From Herbinix sp. (lineage in GTDB: Bacteria; Bacillota; Clostridia; Lachnospirales; Lachnospiraceae), in assembly GCA_029239235.1 (NCBI GenBank), contig JAQZBD010000003.1, forward strand, positions 1-56,479: a stretch of 56,479 bases of DNA, read 5' to 3'. The notes under the pieces were generated by a model. It was given only the letters and a program-made list of their open reading frames with translations. It was not told the origin of the DNA and did not search any database. Both the position numbers and the translations under genes were made by a program. Positions 7,880 to 15,607 of this stretch are shown here, piece after piece. The first letter of the stretch is position 1; each line of letters begins with the position of its first letter.

Positions 7880-9641
7880 GAGTTTGATAAAGATCTCCCT
7901 TTGCTAATAAATCCTCATGCTTTCCAAACTCAACAATTCTGCCTTCATCTATAAGAAAGATAACATCTGCATGCTCAATCGTGGAGAGTCTATGCGCTAT
8001 TACAAGTGAGGTTTTACCCTGCATTAGTGTTTGTAATGCCTCCTGTATATAAAGTTCACTCTGTGAATCCAGAGAGGAGGTTGCTTCATCCAGCAGTAAA
8101 ATGGGGGCATCCTTTAAAAATGCCCTGGCAATTGAAATTCTCTGTCGTTGACCCCCTGATAATTTTACGCCTCTTTCTCCCACAAGGGTATCATAGCCGT
8201 TAGAAAGCTCCATAATGAATTCATCTGCATAGGCAGCTTTAGCAGCTCTTTTTATCTCCTCTAGGGAGGCATCTGCTTTACCATACCGAATATTTTCCGC
8301 AATAGAGGTATCAAATATATATGCATCCTGAGGAACGTAAGCGATTAATGCCCGAAGCTTCTCCAGGGTGAACTCCTTTATGGCTCTTCCCTGGATTGAC
8401 ATTTTTCCGGATTGGGGTTGATAATATCCGAGAAGTAATTTCATAATTGTACTTTTACCGCCTCCACTGGGACCCACGAGTGCAGCAACCTCACCTTTTT
8501 TGATAGAGAGACTGATTTTGCTAAGCACTTTGTTAGCTGCTTCGTAGGAAAATTCAATATCTTGTAGCTCTATCATAGTTTTTATCTTAGGATTTATCTC
8601 AGTTTTTATCTCATTTTCTATTTTAAAATCAGTACTATTCTTATTTACAGCATCAATATCAACTCTTTCAACCTCCTTTTCTGTTTCCATAAGACCGGAC
8701 ACTCTGGAAGAGGCGGCAAGGTATCCTTGAAGATTAATAAGCATGCTATTGATATTCCCGAACATGTTATTTACTGTATTTAACAGAAACACCATTGAGA
8801 CTACGGAGCCAAGGCTGCTGATTCCCTTTATGGCCAAATAAGAGGCCAGCAAGATCACACCGATAAAATTGATTGAGCTGAAAAAGAAGTTACGGGTCTC
8901 ACTAAAGGCACTTTTTGTTGAAATAGCGATAGTATCTTTTAGAATCTCGCCGTTAATCTTTTTCGTATTCTCCAGCATTGATTTGTCTAGCTGAAGACTT
9001 TTAATGGTCATGAAGCCGTTAATTACATTTGAAAGATTTTCCGTATACTCTCCCATTTTCTTTTGAATGCGATCATTTACCTTTCTTAGGTCATTTGCCT
9101 GTTTTACATTAATTACTACTGAAAGTAATCCAATTAAGATCAGAATAATACTTACCTTCCAATCCAGAAAAAGCATCATGGTGGCTGCACTCATTCCGCT
9201 GAGTAGTGTGACCAGGATCATTCGAAAAGACCATTGAAATGCTCTCTCCATAACAGGAACATCATTGCTGAGTCTTGAGATGGTATCACCGCTATGATTT
9301 CGTTCTATATAAGGTACCGGCAAATGAAGAATATGATCAAATACACAGTTTCTTATGTGAGCGGAAGTTGTCTGGAATATCTTAAAGAGATAAAACTCCA
9401 GAGGAACAAAGAGGAGCATGCCCATAATACAGATGGCAAGGGTTATCAAAATTCCTTTCTGTAACATAGCCAGGTCTGATTTTATTGCTGCATCCAGCAT
9501 CAGCTTCATGACAATCGGCTTTAGGAGATAAAAGCTGATCTCCGTAATACAATCGAAGGTCATAATGAAAGCATAGAATAATTTATTAGGTCGTAGGTAC
9601 TTAAATATATTTCGATATTCATTTAGATTAAGACTTCTCAA
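7851..9641 (-). CDS. ABC exporter half-transporter (permease-ATPase fusion), second subunit
   Basis: This 596-residue type IV ABC half-transporter has six membrane helices (about residues 20-300) followed by the ATPase: Walker A 'VGPSGGGKST', signature 'LSGGQRQRIS', Walker B 'ILLLDEATSSLD' and an H-loop 'VIAHRLSTIEHAD'. About 25 charged residues rich in Lys, Glu and Asn link the two parts. It follows a second half-transporter by 56 bases, so the two should form a heterodimer exporting a drug, peptide or lipid. The start is a TTG behind AAAGGAGG. The last ten codons are duplicated just downstream of the stop. Confidence 0.88.
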   Translation of the reverse strand: MRSLNLNEYRNIFKYLRPNKLFYAFIMTFDCITEISFYLLKPIVMKLMLDAAIKSDLAMLQKGILITLAICIMGMLLFVPLEFYLFKIFQTTSAHIRNCVFDHILHLPVPYIERNHSGDTISRLSNDVPVMERAFQWSFRMILVTLLSGMSAATMMLFLDWKVSIILILIGLLSVVINVKQANDLRKVNDRIQKKMGEYTENLSNVINGFMTIKSLQLDKSMLENTKKINGEILKDTIAISTKSAFSETRNFFFSSINFIGVILLASYLAIKGISSLGSVVSMVFLLNTVNNMFGNINSMLINLQGYLAASSRVSGLMETEKEVERVDIDAVNKNSTDFKIENEIKTEINPKIKTMIELQDIEFSYEAANKVLSKISLSIKKGEVAALVGPSGGGKSTIMKLLLGYYQPQSGKMSIQGRAIKEFTLEKLRALIAYVPQDAYIFDTSIAENIRYGKADASLEEIKRAAKAAYADEFIMELSNGYDTLVGERGVKLSGGQRQRISIARAFLKDAPILLLDEATSSLDSQSELYIQEALQTLMQGKTSLVIAHRLSTIEHADVIFLIDEGRIVEFGKHEDLLAKGDLYQTLHRLQFEDV

Positions 9642-9697
9642 GCGCTATCGATCCTCCTTTTTTCTCTAAACAATAAACTCACGATCAAAGTACTCTT

Positions 9698-11455
9698 CTA
9701 GGTTTGATTTTTATATAACTTTAAATAATGGCTGTCTCTTGAAATAAGCTCATCATGGGTGCCCTTTTCAATGATCTCACCATGCTCCAGGACAAGAATT
9801 TCATCCGCATCTTTTATGGTAGACAGCCTATGGGTAACTATAAGGACTGTCCGATGTTCCATTAATTTGAACATAGCATTCTTTACAGAGGCCTCACTAA
9901 TGGTGTCCAAGGCGGAGGTTGGCTCATCTAACAAAATAATCGGCGAATCCTTTAAAAAGGCGCGAGCCAGTGAAATTCTCTGTCTTTGGCCGCCGGAAAG
10001 CTGAATGCCTCTTTCTCCGACATAAGTATCATAGCCACTCGGCAGCTCCATAATGAATTCGTGTGCATCTGCTGCCTTTGCCGCTGCTATTACCTCATCA
10101 TAGGTTGCTTGCAGCCGTCCCATCTGAATATTATCAAAAACAGACATAGGAAAAAGATATGTATCCTGAGTTACCAGGGAAATTTTCGCCCGGATTGCCT
10201 CAAGGCTCCATTCCCGTAGGGAATGACCAAATAATTCGATTGTCCCTTCAAATTCATCATAAAAACCGGATAACAACTTTAAGACGGTGCTTTTACCGCA
10301 TCCGCTGATTCCAACCAAGGCTGTTATACTTCCTGGTTTTAATATAAAGGTAGTGCTACTGAGTACATTTTTTGCATTATCAGTACCATAAGAGAAGGAG
10401 ACATCCTTAAATTGAACTGCCGCTTCCTCATTGGAAACCGGATACTCCTCTCCGTCTGTTCTTTCAGCAGGTTGATCCAGTATCTCAAATAACCGTTCAG
10501 CCTTACCCAGGGACATTTGAAAATTACTGATCATGCGTGGAATATCTGAGAAAGGTCCTACGATATTGTTAAGCAGGTAGACAAAAGCAGGAAGCTGACC
10601 AGGAGATATTTCGTGATTGATTGATAAAAAGGAACCGTATATCAAACAGATGGCAAAGGGAGAGGACCATAGAATAATATTAAAAATAGGGAGCCATTTC
10701 AACTTATGAATTCCCTTTATCTCATATTGCAGACCTGTATTAATAATGCTTGAAAACTTATCGTGGATAATGTCCTCAAGATGAAAAGCCTTAATAATAT
10801 AAATTCCCCCATAGGAATCCTGTGCCAATGAATTTGCTTTACCAATCTCACCGGAAGCTTTCTTAAACAGTTGTGACATTGGTTTTGTTACTTTTGTAGA
10901 AAAGAAAAGTGCCGGAGGCATCAATATCACGGATACAAGGAAGAGCTTCCAATTAATACTGATCAAATAAACGGAGGAAATAATGAGTGTTAACATCTTT
11001 GCGGCTGTCCGAAATAATTCATCTCCGATAAAGCTCTGCACTGCTGTTAAGTCACCGGTAAATCTGGAAATAAGATCACCGGTATGATTATCTTCAATAA
11101 AGGAAAGGGGTAATTTCTGCAGATGGCTGACAGCATCATTTCGAATATCATTCATAATCCGGGCTTTGAAAATACCGTAAAGATAGTTACTTAAGTATGT
11201 AATAACTACACCGACTAATATGACGAGAGATGCCAGTATCATATTGCTGATGATGGTAGCGGTTAAATGATTTAAAGCAGAATTAATGGAGGTATTGATA
11301 ATATTTGCAAATTCCAGGTTAATCAATGCGCCAAGGATAGCTAGAAACATGTAGCAGGAAATGAATAGCTTATATTGTTTTATGTAGGAAAAGACCCTTG
11401 AAATAACTGTTGATGAGCGCATTTTGGTACTATTTCTTGTTTGTTCCTTTATCAT
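9698..11455 (-). CDS. ABC exporter half-transporter (permease-ATPase fusion), first subunit
   Basis: A 585-residue ABC half-transporter with six N-terminal membrane helices, the coupling region 'FIEDNHTGDLISRFTGDL', then the ATPase: Walker A 'LVGISGCGKST', signature 'LSGGQRQRISLARAF' and Walker B 'IILLDEPTSALD', with 'IVTHRLSTIKDAD' as H-loop. It keeps Glu after Walker B, as does its partner, so both sites may be active, unlike many degenerate heterodimers. It is the first gene of a two-gene operon with ATG behind AAGGAGAG. A promoter and a possible shared operator lie about 100 bases upstream. The substrate is unknown. Confidence 0.88.
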   Translation of the reverse strand: MIKEQTRNSTKMRSSTVISRVFSYIKQYKLFISCYMFLAILGALINLEFANIINTSINSALNHLTATIISNMILASLVILVGVVITYLSNYLYGIFKARIMNDIRNDAVSHLQKLPLSFIEDNHTGDLISRFTGDLTAVQSFIGDELFRTAAKMLTLIISSVYLISINWKLFLVSVILMPPALFFSTKVTKPMSQLFKKASGEIGKANSLAQDSYGGIYIIKAFHLEDIIHDKFSSIINTGLQYEIKGIHKLKWLPIFNIILWSSPFAICLIYGSFLSINHEISPGQLPAFVYLLNNIVGPFSDIPRMISNFQMSLGKAERLFEILDQPAERTDGEEYPVSNEEAAVQFKDVSFSYGTDNAKNVLSSTTFILKPGSITALVGISGCGKSTVLKLLSGFYDEFEGTIELFGHSLREWSLEAIRAKISLVTQDTYLFPMSVFDNIQMGRLQATYDEVIAAAKAADAHEFIMELPSGYDTYVGERGIQLSGGQRQRISLARAFLKDSPIILLDEPTSALDTISEASVKNAMFKLMEHRTVLIVTHRLSTIKDADEILVLEHGEIIEKGTHDELISRDSHYLKLYKNQT

Positions 11456-11543
11456 ACTCTATCTCTCCTTACTGATGTATGTATATCTATTCATCCTCTT
11501 CTAGCTCGGCTCCACGGGTTTAAGGGTTAACAAGTGTAGTTAC

Positions 11544-11572
11544 ATTATGAAGGAATTATATGGAATTTTCAA
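11544..11572 (-). promoter_or_regulatory. Probable promoter of the ABC exporter operon
   Basis: On the minus strand TTGAAA (11567-11572) and CATAAT (11544-11549) are 17 bases apart, about 90 bases before the ATG. Each hexamer has one mismatch to the sigma-A consensus. Confidence 0.5.
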
Positions 11573-11580
11573 GTTTCATT

Positions 11581-11593
11581 TACATAATATGTA
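11581..11593. promoter_or_regulatory. Second copy of the MFS-operon operator core
   Basis: TACATA-A-TATGTA matches the central 13 bases of the palindrome in the MFS-regulator promoter (TACATA-G-TATGTA). It sits 8 bases upstream of the ABC operon's -35, so the winged-helix regulator may also act here, though from an upstream position. Confidence 0.5.
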
Positions 11594-11685
11594 TCCTTTT
11601 TTTACAACTGCTGCCTATGCTGTAATAGGCTAAGAGTACGGAAAGGAATTAACAAATATCTATTAAATATACCATTTTATACCTC

Positions 11686-11714
11686 TTGACAATGGGATTA
11701 AACAATACTATTAT
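11686..11714 (+). promoter_or_regulatory. Sigma-A promoter of the dinB operon
   Basis: TTGACA (11686-11691) and TATTAT (11709-11714) are exactly 17 bases apart. The start site would be near 11721, just before a LexA-type box. The other half of this 350-base gap holds the divergent ABC promoter. Confidence 0.75.
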
Positions 11715-11723
11715 TAAATAAAC

Positions 11724-11737
11724 CGAACAAATGTTTG
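11724..11737 (+). promoter_or_regulatory. LexA (SOS) box at the dinB promoter
   Basis: CGAACAAATGTTTG fits the Gram-positive LexA/DinR consensus CGAAC-N4-GTTYG as a near-perfect inverted repeat. It covers the transcription start region, the classic repressor position, so the polymerase should be induced by DNA damage. Confidence 0.8.
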
Positions 11738-11810
11738 CCTTGGAAAAAAGTAAAATAAACACCCTTAAGTCGGCAAAAAGGCAGCATGCATAGTAAGGAA
11801 GTGAATGTAT

Positions 11811-13076
11811 ATGGAGAAAATCATATTCCACGTCGATGCCAACTCCGCTTTTCTAAGCTGGGAAGCTTGTTACAGGTTGCAGATCCTTGGTGAAAAGCAG
11901 GATTTACGAGACATACCCTCTGCTGTAGGCGGCGATATCAAGAAGCGTCATGGAATTATTCTCGCAAAGTCCATAGCGGCTAAAAAATATGGCATTCGAA
12001 CAGGGGACACGATTTCGGATGCGCTAAAGCGGTGCCCTGACCTGGTTCTGGTACCGCCCCATTACGATCTGTATGAGAAGTGTTCAGAAGCTTTTGTTGA
12101 AATACTAAATGAATTCGCACCCCATGTGGAGCGATTCAGTATTGATGAAGCCTATATGGATATGACGGGGACGACGGGTTTGTTCGGAGCTCCGGTGGCC
12201 TGTGCCCATATGATTAAGGATAAAATACACCGGGAGCTTGGATTTACTGTCAATGTAGGCATCTCCAATAATAAGCTGCTGGCAAAGATGGCTGGTGATT
12301 TTAAGAAGCCCAACCTGGTTCATACCTTATTTCCACAGGAGGTTGAGCGCAAGATGTGGCCTTTGCCTGTTGGGGATTTATTGTTTGTAGGTCATGCGAC
12401 CAAGCGTAAGCTATATAACCTGGGTATCTTTACTATAGGCGATCTGGCGAAGACGGATTTGAGGATACTAAAGGCGCATTTTGGTAAAGTGGGTGAGGTT
12501 CTCTGCGCCTTTGCAAATGGGATTGATGTATCCATAGTGGCGGATGAGGCACCGCCAAACAAGGGCTATGGCAATTCCAGCGTTATTCCTTTTGATGTGG
12601 ATAAGGCTGATATGGCCAGAATGATACTGCTCTCTCTGGCAGAGACAGTTTGTGCCAGATTACGCGCGGATTCTGTTATGGCTAGTGTTGTGGCAGTCAG
12701 TGTTGTCGATTTTCAATTTCACAGCACGTCACATCAGATGACCTTATTAAACCCGACAAACACTACTAATGAAATTCATAAATTCGCCTGCCAGCTTTTT
12801 GAGGATATGTGGGATGGCAGGACGCCCGTTCGAAATCTCGGTATTCATACCAGTAAAATGGTTCCCTTCACCCTAACTCGGCAATTAGATTTGTTTGATA
12901 TGGATCGGTATGAGAAATTGGCTAAGATGGATGATACGGTAGATCATATTAGGGGTAGATATGGGAAAGATGCAGTTGTAAGAAGTGTATTTGTAAATAA
13001 TGGCATTTATCATATGTCGGGAGGTATCTCGAGAGAGAAAAAACGGCCAAAATATGAGGGAGGTATTTTGCAATGA
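11811..13076 (+). CDS. dinB: Y-family DNA polymerase (DNA polymerase IV / UmuC-like)
   Basis: A translesion polymerase of about 421 residues. The palm residues are visible in 'IFHVDANSAFLSWE' at the N-terminus (first catalytic Asp) and in 'FSIDEAYMDMTGT' (second acidic pair). The helix-hairpin-helix 'LYNLGIFTIGDLAK' and the C-terminal little-finger domain follow. The ATG at 11811 is chosen over the one at 11805 because AAGGAAG lies 9 bases before it but only 3 before the other. It is preceded by a LexA box and overlaps the next gene by 4 bases (ATGA). The subgroup resembles the Firmicute UmuC/YqjW-like polymerases that travel with a small partner gene. Confidence 0.9.
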   Translation: MEKIIFHVDANSAFLSWEACYRLQILGEKQDLRDIPSAVGGDIKKRHGIILAKSIAAKKYGIRTGDTISDALKRCPDLVLVPPHYDLYEKCSEAFVEILNEFAPHVERFSIDEAYMDMTGTTGLFGAPVACAHMIKDKIHRELGFTVNVGISNNKLLAKMAGDFKKPNLVHTLFPQEVERKMWPLPVGDLLFVGHATKRKLYNLGIFTIGDLAKTDLRILKAHFGKVGEVLCAFANGIDVSIVADEAPPNKGYGNSSVIPFDVDKADMARMILLSLAETVCARLRADSVMASVVAVSVVDFQFHSTSHQMTLLNPTNTTNEIHKFACQLFEDMWDGRTPVRNLGIHTSKMVPFTLTRQLDLFDMDRYEKLAKMDDTVDHIRGRYGKDAVVRSVFVNNGIYHMSGGISREKKRPKYEGGILQ

Positions 13077-13327
13077 GTAATGTACCCATATCCGTAGATG
13101 CATATTTTAATCTGCGGGGGGAAATCAGACCCAGATATGTGTGTCTGCAGGATGAGAAGACCCATCAACTGTCTACGTATAAGATTGAAGTGGAATATGC
13201 TAAGGAAGAGAACTATTCCGGAATATCTACCATACTCTTCGGCTGTTTTATTGAACGTAACGGTTGCCAGGAAAGGATCAAAATCAGATTTCACAGACAC
13301 ACGACTCAGTGGGTAATCATCATGTAG
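13073..13327 (+). CDS. Small protein co-expressed with the Y-family polymerase
   Basis: This 84-residue protein starts inside the polymerase stop codon (ATGA overlap), so it is translationally coupled and under the same SOS promoter. It looks like a compact beta-rich fold with no signal peptide or membrane helix, opening 'SVDAYFNLRGEIRPRYVCL' and ending 'IKIRFHRHTTQWVIIM'. YolD-like proteins occupy this place in other Firmicutes, and this may be a diverged counterpart, but I cannot confirm homology. The stop codon lies in the left arm of the following terminator hairpin. Confidence 0.75.
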   Translation: MSNVPISVDAYFNLRGEIRPRYVCLQDEKTHQLSTYKIEVEYAKEENYSGISTILFGCFIERNGCQERIKIRFHRHTTQWVIIM

Positions 13328-13353
13328 ATCCCGGCTATGGTGCCGGGATCTAC
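13324..13353. terminator. Hairpin between the convergent dinB and histidine kinase operons
   Basis: A perfect 12-base stem, GTAGATCCCGGC with GCCGGGATCTAC, has a 6-base loop. It lies between two convergent genes and probably ends transcription from both sides, although no long T run follows on either strand. It includes the stop codon of the plus-strand gene. Confidence 0.65.
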
Positions 13354-13357
13354 CAAT

Positions 13358-14752
13358 CTATCTCTGATTTAACAGTTTTTCATCCTTCGCTTCCCTTAAT
13401 AGCCGCGTAAATTCTGCAGGAATCGGGATTACGATCTGCAGCATAAAGATTCCATTATCCAGGCTGGTATACAGAGTTCCACCGTATTTTTCCGCCACAT
13501 GCTTCATGCTCTTCATTCCAAAGCCATGATAAGCCTTGTTTTTCTTAGTAGTTACAGGAATACCTTCCTTGATCAGCATATTCCCTTCAAAGTAATTATT
13601 GGTCTGAATGCATAGAAAGCTCTCATTGGCCGATATGGTAAGGCTGATGACCCGCTTCTCCGTTTCCTTGTGAAGAATGACGCTTTCAATTGCATTATCC
13701 AGTGCATTTCCTAGCAGTGCGTATATATCCAGCGTACTCATGAAATCCAGCTGGCTGGCATCCACAATACAGGATAGCCGGATACTGTGTTTCTCGCAGT
13801 AGAGACTTTTCTCGGATAAGATGGTATTTAACACCTCATTTTCCGTCTTCAACACCGTATCATAAATCATAATGGAGTCCTCTACTTCATCAATATAGCG
13901 ATTCAGTTCTTCGCTTTTTGCCTCCTTTAAGGCCTGAATCTGATGCTTTAAGTCATGGCATTTATGATTAATCATCTCAATGTTTTCCCTGGATAAATTA
14001 TACTGCTTCTGACGTTCATACAATAGCTGCTTCACAATCTCCTTCTCCCGGTTTAAGGTGCTGATGCGGAAAATACTATACTGTACTACCAGTACCAAAG
14101 TACAATTAAAGAAATCATAGGTGGCACCCTTGTAATTGATTTGGCTGTAGTCTGTGGTTCCATTTAGGAATATATTTTGTCCCAAAAATGAACTAAAGAA
14201 CAAGATCACTAACATTAGCAGAAAATAAATGATGGTTTGAATGTGATCCTCATAAAGAATTCCGCCGCAGGCCTTCAGCTTTGTGGCAAAGAGCCGCGCA
14301 ATCAGATAATACAAGATGGTGCATGTAACAATACAGATGATAGCATAAAGCCATAGATGGTTTACTAAGTCTTTCCATATACCCCGGGCTAATACTTCAT
14401 TTACTACGATATATTCAATGTGCTGCAGCGAATAACCGGCAATTCCCATGAACAAGGCATCGCTTAAGGTGATCTTATAACAGATACGAATAAAGATCAG
14501 TGATAATATGGCTAAGCAAATATACCAGGCCGGTGCCAAGATTTTTGTGGAGAAATTAGAATTGATATCAACCCAGGAGATAATCTGTACATAGCTTACA
14601 GCTAATAGAACAAAAGCTAAATTCCCCAGGATGGATTTGAACCAAAAGTTGTTTTTTCTTTTTGCAAAGGACCAGACAAAGAGCTGTTCTGCGACCAGAA
14701 GTTCCACAATAAACCGTATTTCTTCAAATACATCAAGTGCGGTAAATTCCAT
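13358..14752 (-). CDS. Sensor histidine kinase, GHKL/AgrC-like
   Basis: This 464-residue membrane kinase has about six hydrophobic helices in residues 1-230, then a coiled linker. The phosphoacceptor motif 'NHKCHDLKHQI' carries His266, and a GHKL ATPase follows with N-box 'LLGNALDNAIES' and G-box 'HGFGMKSMKHVAE'. The architecture is that of AgrC/ComD-type kinases that pair with LytTR regulators and often sense peptides. The start overlaps the regulator's stop by one base, so the two are coupled. No AgrB or AgrD gene is adjacent, so the signal is unknown. Confidence 0.88.
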   Translation of the reverse strand: MEFTALDVFEEIRFIVELLVAEQLFVWSFAKRKNNFWFKSILGNLAFVLLAVSYVQIISWVDINSNFSTKILAPAWYICLAILSLIFIRICYKITLSDALFMGIAGYSLQHIEYIVVNEVLARGIWKDLVNHLWLYAIICIVTCTILYYLIARLFATKLKACGGILYEDHIQTIIYFLLMLVILFFSSFLGQNIFLNGTTDYSQINYKGATYDFFNCTLVLVVQYSIFRISTLNREKEIVKQLLYERQKQYNLSRENIEMINHKCHDLKHQIQALKEAKSEELNRYIDEVEDSIMIYDTVLKTENEVLNTILSEKSLYCEKHSIRLSCIVDASQLDFMSTLDIYALLGNALDNAIESVILHKETEKRVISLTISANESFLCIQTNNYFEGNMLIKEGIPVTTKKNKAYHGFGMKSMKHVAEKYGGTLYTSLDNGIFMLQIVIPIPAEFTRLLREAKDEKLLNQR

Positions 14753-15456
14753 TATTGCATCCCTCCTATATATCTGGTAAATTCCATTAAAAACTCAATT
14801 TTTTTATTCCGGCTGATCTGTAAATCATCGCCGCTGACTCTTACCACATTCCCATTGATGGATTCCACGTATTTCAGATTGACCAGATAGCAATGATTAC
14901 TCCTGACAAAATGATATTTTGCCAGATTCTCTTCTGCTTCCTTTAAAACACCCCGGACTGTGTAAGAGCCATTTAGGGTATGATAGATCAGATAATGCCG
15001 TATCACTTCAATATAGCTGATATCTGAGACATGCAGATTTACGACACCCTCCGTTGAGTTTAGAGTCAATTTTTTATCTTTATTTCTGGAGATATAGCGG
15101 GTTGCCTTTTGCATTTTTAGTACAAAATCCGCATAGGATACAGGCTTGATTACAAAGTCCACAGCCTCTACCTCATATCCGTTAATGGCATACTGTGCCA
15201 TATTGGTGATAAACATCAATACCACCCGGCTATCCATACGCCGTAGCTCCCTTGCTGTCTCGATTCCATTTAGTCCTGGCATCTCAATGTCCATCAAAAC
15301 TAAATCATAATCCCGGCTATAATTGTTCAAGAAGTCATTGGGATTATGAAATACCGATACTTTCATCGTCATATTATTTTCTCGTTCAAACCGCTTAATA
15401 TAACCCTCGAGTAAGTCGGTAGCTTTCTTTTCATCATCAACAACAGCCAGCTTCAT
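14752..15456 (-). CDS. LytTR-family response regulator
   Basis: This 234-residue regulator has a receiver domain (about 1-120, acidic pocket 'VVDDE', phosphoacceptor Asp56 in 'LVLMDIEMPG') and a LytTR DNA-binding domain (about 135-234, 'FVRSNHCYLVNLKYVESI' and 'ISRNKKIEF'). It is the partner of the adjacent GHKL kinase and precedes it in the operon. LytTR proteins bind direct repeats upstream of target promoters. I could not place a convincing pair of such repeats near here. The nearest upstream gene encodes a GH3 enzyme but is separated by a terminator. Confidence 0.9.
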   Translation of the reverse strand: MKLAVVDDEKKATDLLEGYIKRFERENNMTMKVSVFHNPNDFLNNYSRDYDLVLMDIEMPGLNGIETARELRRMDSRVVLMFITNMAQYAINGYEVEAVDFVIKPVSYADFVLKMQKATRYISRNKDKKLTLNSTEGVVNLHVSDISYIEVIRHYLIYHTLNGSYTVRGVLKEAEENLAKYHFVRSNHCYLVNLKYVESINGNVVRVSGDDLQISRNKKIEFLMEFTRYIGGMQ

Positions 15457-15487
15457 CTTAAACCCACGCCTTTCCGTTTATATATAG

Positions 15488-15518
15488 CAAAAACCCCTGC
15501 AGCCATTTCTGGCTGCAG
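15488..15518 (-). terminator. Terminator after the GH3 gene
   Basis: CTGCAGCCA and TGGCTGCAG (15497-15505, 15510-15518) form a perfect 9-base stem with a 4-base loop, followed on the minus strand by GGGG and a run of five T. It separates the GH3 gene from the regulator-kinase operon. Confidence 0.75.
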
Positions 15519-15607
15519 AGATCTGTATTATTTGAAATCAGTGAATTTTCTTTCTATAAATCATAATCCAGTTATAATAAGAATTCACTTAAATTCCTGC
15601 TAATATT

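Noticed and set aside
9986..10219. Plus-strand frames inside the ABC genes and other minus-strand genes
   Set aside because: They are antisense shadows of intact, motif-bearing genes.
11456..11804. tRNA or small RNA in the dinB-ABC gap
   Set aside because: No cloverleaf or T-loop motif; the gap is explained by two divergent promoters, an operator and the LexA box.
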